Of a stretch of 8,928 bases of DNA, positions 7,716 through 8,928 are shown in pieces. Position 1 is the stretch's first letter. The number at the start of each line of letters is the position of its first letter. Origin of the DNA: Bacteroidota bacterium (GTDB lineage Bacteria; Bacteroidota; Ignavibacteria; Kapaibacteriales; Kapaibacteriaceae); NCBI GenBank assembly GCA_003488525.1, contig DNLG01000087.1, forward strand, positions 21,899 to 30,826, given 5' to 3'. A model generated the notes under the pieces. The model was not told the origin of the DNA. It worked only from the letters and a program-made list of their open reading frames with translations, and made no database searches. Position numbers and translations under genes: made by a program.

Positions 7716-8024
7716 ATGGAGCACATGGAACAGACTTCTCAACTCATTACACGACGCGTTAAGGTGCGTCTCTATGGTCAGGATCACGAGTTCAGCGTCG
7801 AGCCGGACGAGACCATTCTCGCAGCGGCTCAGCGGGCCAACCTTGATCCTCCGTATGCGTGTCAGATCGGCGCATGTTGCACGTGCCGCGCGCGTCTGGT
7901 TTCTGGCACCGCTATCATGGATGAGCGCGAAGCCCTGTCGGACGACGAGATCGCCGACGGCTATATTCTTACGTGTCAGGCGCACCCGACGTCGGACGAC
8001 TGTTTTGCCGACTACGATCAGTAA
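7716..8024 (+). CDS. Plant-type [2Fe-2S] ferredoxin (PaaE-like C-terminal half)
   Basis: A 102-residue protein with the plant-type ferredoxin fold. Ligands are Cys49, Cys54, Cys57 and Cys87, an exact CX4CX2CX29C pattern; Cys55 and Cys96 are extra. The context YACQIGACCTC and the ending GYILTCQAHP-to-DYD are those of the C-terminal domain of PaaE-type reductases rather than the adrenodoxin-type Fdx of isc operons. It begins three bases after the reductase stop, in the same frame. A second in-frame ATG at 7725 is possible; GGAG lies only three bases before it. Likely partner: the preceding flavoprotein. Likely role: electron carrier for the SUF machinery (inferred). A six-base gap leads to the regulator gene. 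Confidence 0.92.
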   Translation: MEHMEQTSQLITRRVKVRLYGQDHEFSVEPDETILAAAQRANLDPPYACQIGACCTCRARLVSGTAIMDEREALSDDEIADGYILTCQAHPTSDDCFADYDQ

Positions 8025-8030
8025 GACCCC

Positions 8031-8465
8031 ATGGTTCGACTCTCCAAACGCATCGAGTATGCCTTGCTGGCAATGCAGGATATGGCCGCAAGGCCCGAGA
8101 GCATTGTTTCGGCCAAGGACGTCGCGTCGCACTATGGCATCTCGCAGGCACTCGTGGCCAAGGTGCTGCAGCAGCTTGCGCGCCATGGGCTGATTCGTTC
8201 GTTTGCCGGATCTACCGGCGGATACACGCTTGCACGTGGTGCCGGAAGCATCAGCGTAGCGGAGATCATCGAAGTCATGGAAGGGGCCGGTCAGGCCCTG
8301 GTGGACTGTCAGAGTACCGACCATTCATCCTGCAGCGCAGAGCATGTGTGTACGATCAAGGAGCCCCTTGGTCGACTGCAGGAGCGCATTCAATCAACAT
8401 TCAAATCGATGAGCATTGCCGAGCTGGCAGCTCCTCGTGAACTTGTTCAACTGGAGGTTTTATGA
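8031..8465 (+). CDS. Rrf2-family transcriptional regulator, probable Fe-S sensor of the suf operon
   Basis: A 144-residue Rrf2 protein. The N-terminal winged helix-turn-helix starts MVRLSKRIEYALLAM, with the helix-turn-helix at about 27-50 (SAKDVASHYGISQALVAKVL) and the wing around AGSTGGYTLAR. Cys93, Cys101 and Cys107 form CX7CX5C, the cluster-ligand region of the family. This spacing is like rhizobial RirA and unlike CX5CX5C of IscR and NsrR. It probably binds the GACT-N5-AGTC palindrome before sufB and senses Fe-S cluster or iron status. Unlike iscR or sufR, which usually come first, it is the second-to-last known gene of the operon, so its own level follows operon output. Its stop overlaps the sufA start by ATGA. 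Confidence 0.93.
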   Translation: MVRLSKRIEYALLAMQDMAARPESIVSAKDVASHYGISQALVAKVLQQLARHGLIRSFAGSTGGYTLARGAGSISVAEIIEVMEGAGQALVDCQSTDHSSCSAEHVCTIKEPLGRLQERIQSTFKSMSIAELAAPRELVQLEVL

Positions 8466-8860
8466 GTGTCACCATGATCGGCGACGACGTCGTGTCGATC
8501 CCAACCGGAGTGACCGGTACGGATGAACATGACAACATTATCATCACATCGAAGGCCATTAGTGAGGTCAAGAAGATCAAGCAGCAGAACTCTATTGCTG
8601 ACGAGTACGGCCTGCGTCTCGGCGTTAAAGGAGGGGGCTGTTCGGGTATGTCCTATACACTCGGCTTTGATGCTGCTGCCAAGGAAAGCGACCTCGTGCT
8701 GGATGCCGACGGTGTGCGCGTGTTTATTGATGCCAAGAGCATGTTCTATCTCATGGGCATGACGCTGGACTTCAGCGACGGACTCATGGGCAAGGGCTTC
8801 ACGTTCAATAATCCGAATGCCACCAAGACCTGCGGCTGCGGAAGCAGCTTCGGCGTCTGA
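8462..8860 (+). CDS. sufA: A-type Fe-S carrier protein (SufA/IscA/ErpA family)
   Basis: A-type carriers receive clusters (or iron) from the scaffold and pass them to target proteins. The protein has 132 residues. Three conserved cysteines are present: Cys60 in GGGCSGMSY and Cys124/Cys126 in TCGCGSSF. The core begins near residue 25 (NIIITSKAISEVKKI), leaving about 24 extra N-terminal residues compared with the usual 107-residue IscA. The start at 8462 is supported by GGAGG at 8453-8457 and an ATGA overlap with the regulator. I call it sufA by context; ErpA or IscA cannot be separated by sequence alone. No terminator hairpin follows. Confidence 0.93.
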   Translation: MSVTMIGDDVVSIPTGVTGTDEHDNIIITSKAISEVKKIKQQNSIADEYGLRLGVKGGGCSGMSYTLGFDAAAKESDLVLDADGVRVFIDAKSMFYLMGMTLDFSDGLMGKGFTFNNPNATKTCGCGSSFGV

Positions 8861-8906
8861 TCTTATCTACCAACGACTCTTCTCACCAACACCCACCGAG
8901 GTACAC

Positions 8907-8928
8907 ATGGCCTACGAATGGAAATTCA
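8907..8928 (+). CDS. Start of an unidentified downstream gene (cut by the window edge)
   Basis: ATG 8907 begins MAYEWKF and the frame is open to the edge. GAGG (8898-8901) lies five bases upstream, a reasonable ribosome binding site. The 46-base gap after sufA contains no hairpin or T run, so the gene is probably on the same transcript. Seven residues are too few to name it. Confidence 0.5.

Noticed and set aside
6924..8024. Phenylacetate degradation locus (paaDE)
   Set aside because: No paaABC oxygenase genes or other pathway genes are present; all surrounding genes are SUF components.
8861..8906. Terminator after sufA
   Set aside because: No inverted repeat or T run was found in these 46 bases.

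Overview
The window holds the 3' end of a secreted, modular surface protein, then a strong intergenic terminator, then an almost complete, tightly packed SUF iron-sulfur cluster assembly operon on the + strand that runs off the right edge. The upstream protein has Ig-like repeats and a C-terminal domain resembling a type IX secretion (T9SS) sorting domain. That points to the Bacteroidota/Chlorobi/Ignavibacteria/Kapabacteria group. Base composition looks moderately GC-rich by eye and the SUF proteins are canonical. I cannot place the organism more precisely.

Layout: 2-1198, 3' part of the Ig-like/T9SS-type protein; 1199-1339, intergenic region with a Rho-independent terminator (about 1238-1280), a near-perfect Rrf2/IscR-like palindrome (1313-1325) and a candidate promoter just before the first suf gene; then sufB, sufC, sufD, sufS, sufE, a SufT-like MIP18/DUF59 gene, an FAD/NAD(P)-binding oxidoreductase, a plant-type [2Fe-2S] ferredoxin, an Rrf2-family regulator with three cysteines, and a SufA/IscA-type A-type carrier. 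The first seven codons of another gene begin at 8907. Nearly every junction overlaps by 1-4 bases or has a gap of 0-6 bases, so all these genes are probably translated from one message with coupled translation.

How the genes work together: SufS takes sulfur from cysteine and passes it via SufE to SufB. SufB, SufC and SufD form the ATP-driven scaffold, and SufA and SufT help mature and deliver clusters. The Rrf2 protein probably senses an Fe-S cluster through a CX7CX5C motif and closes a feedback loop at the palindrome upstream of sufB. The unusual part is the built-in reductase plus ferredoxin pair, which resembles a PaaE-type reductase cut in two. The two halves lie in the same reading frame, separated by one TAA codon. 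The pair may supply electrons for cluster assembly or for FADH2 loading of the scaffold; that role is inference.

No rRNA, tRNA, CRISPR array, insertion sequence or other mobile element was seen, and no gene-free stretch exceeds 300 bases.
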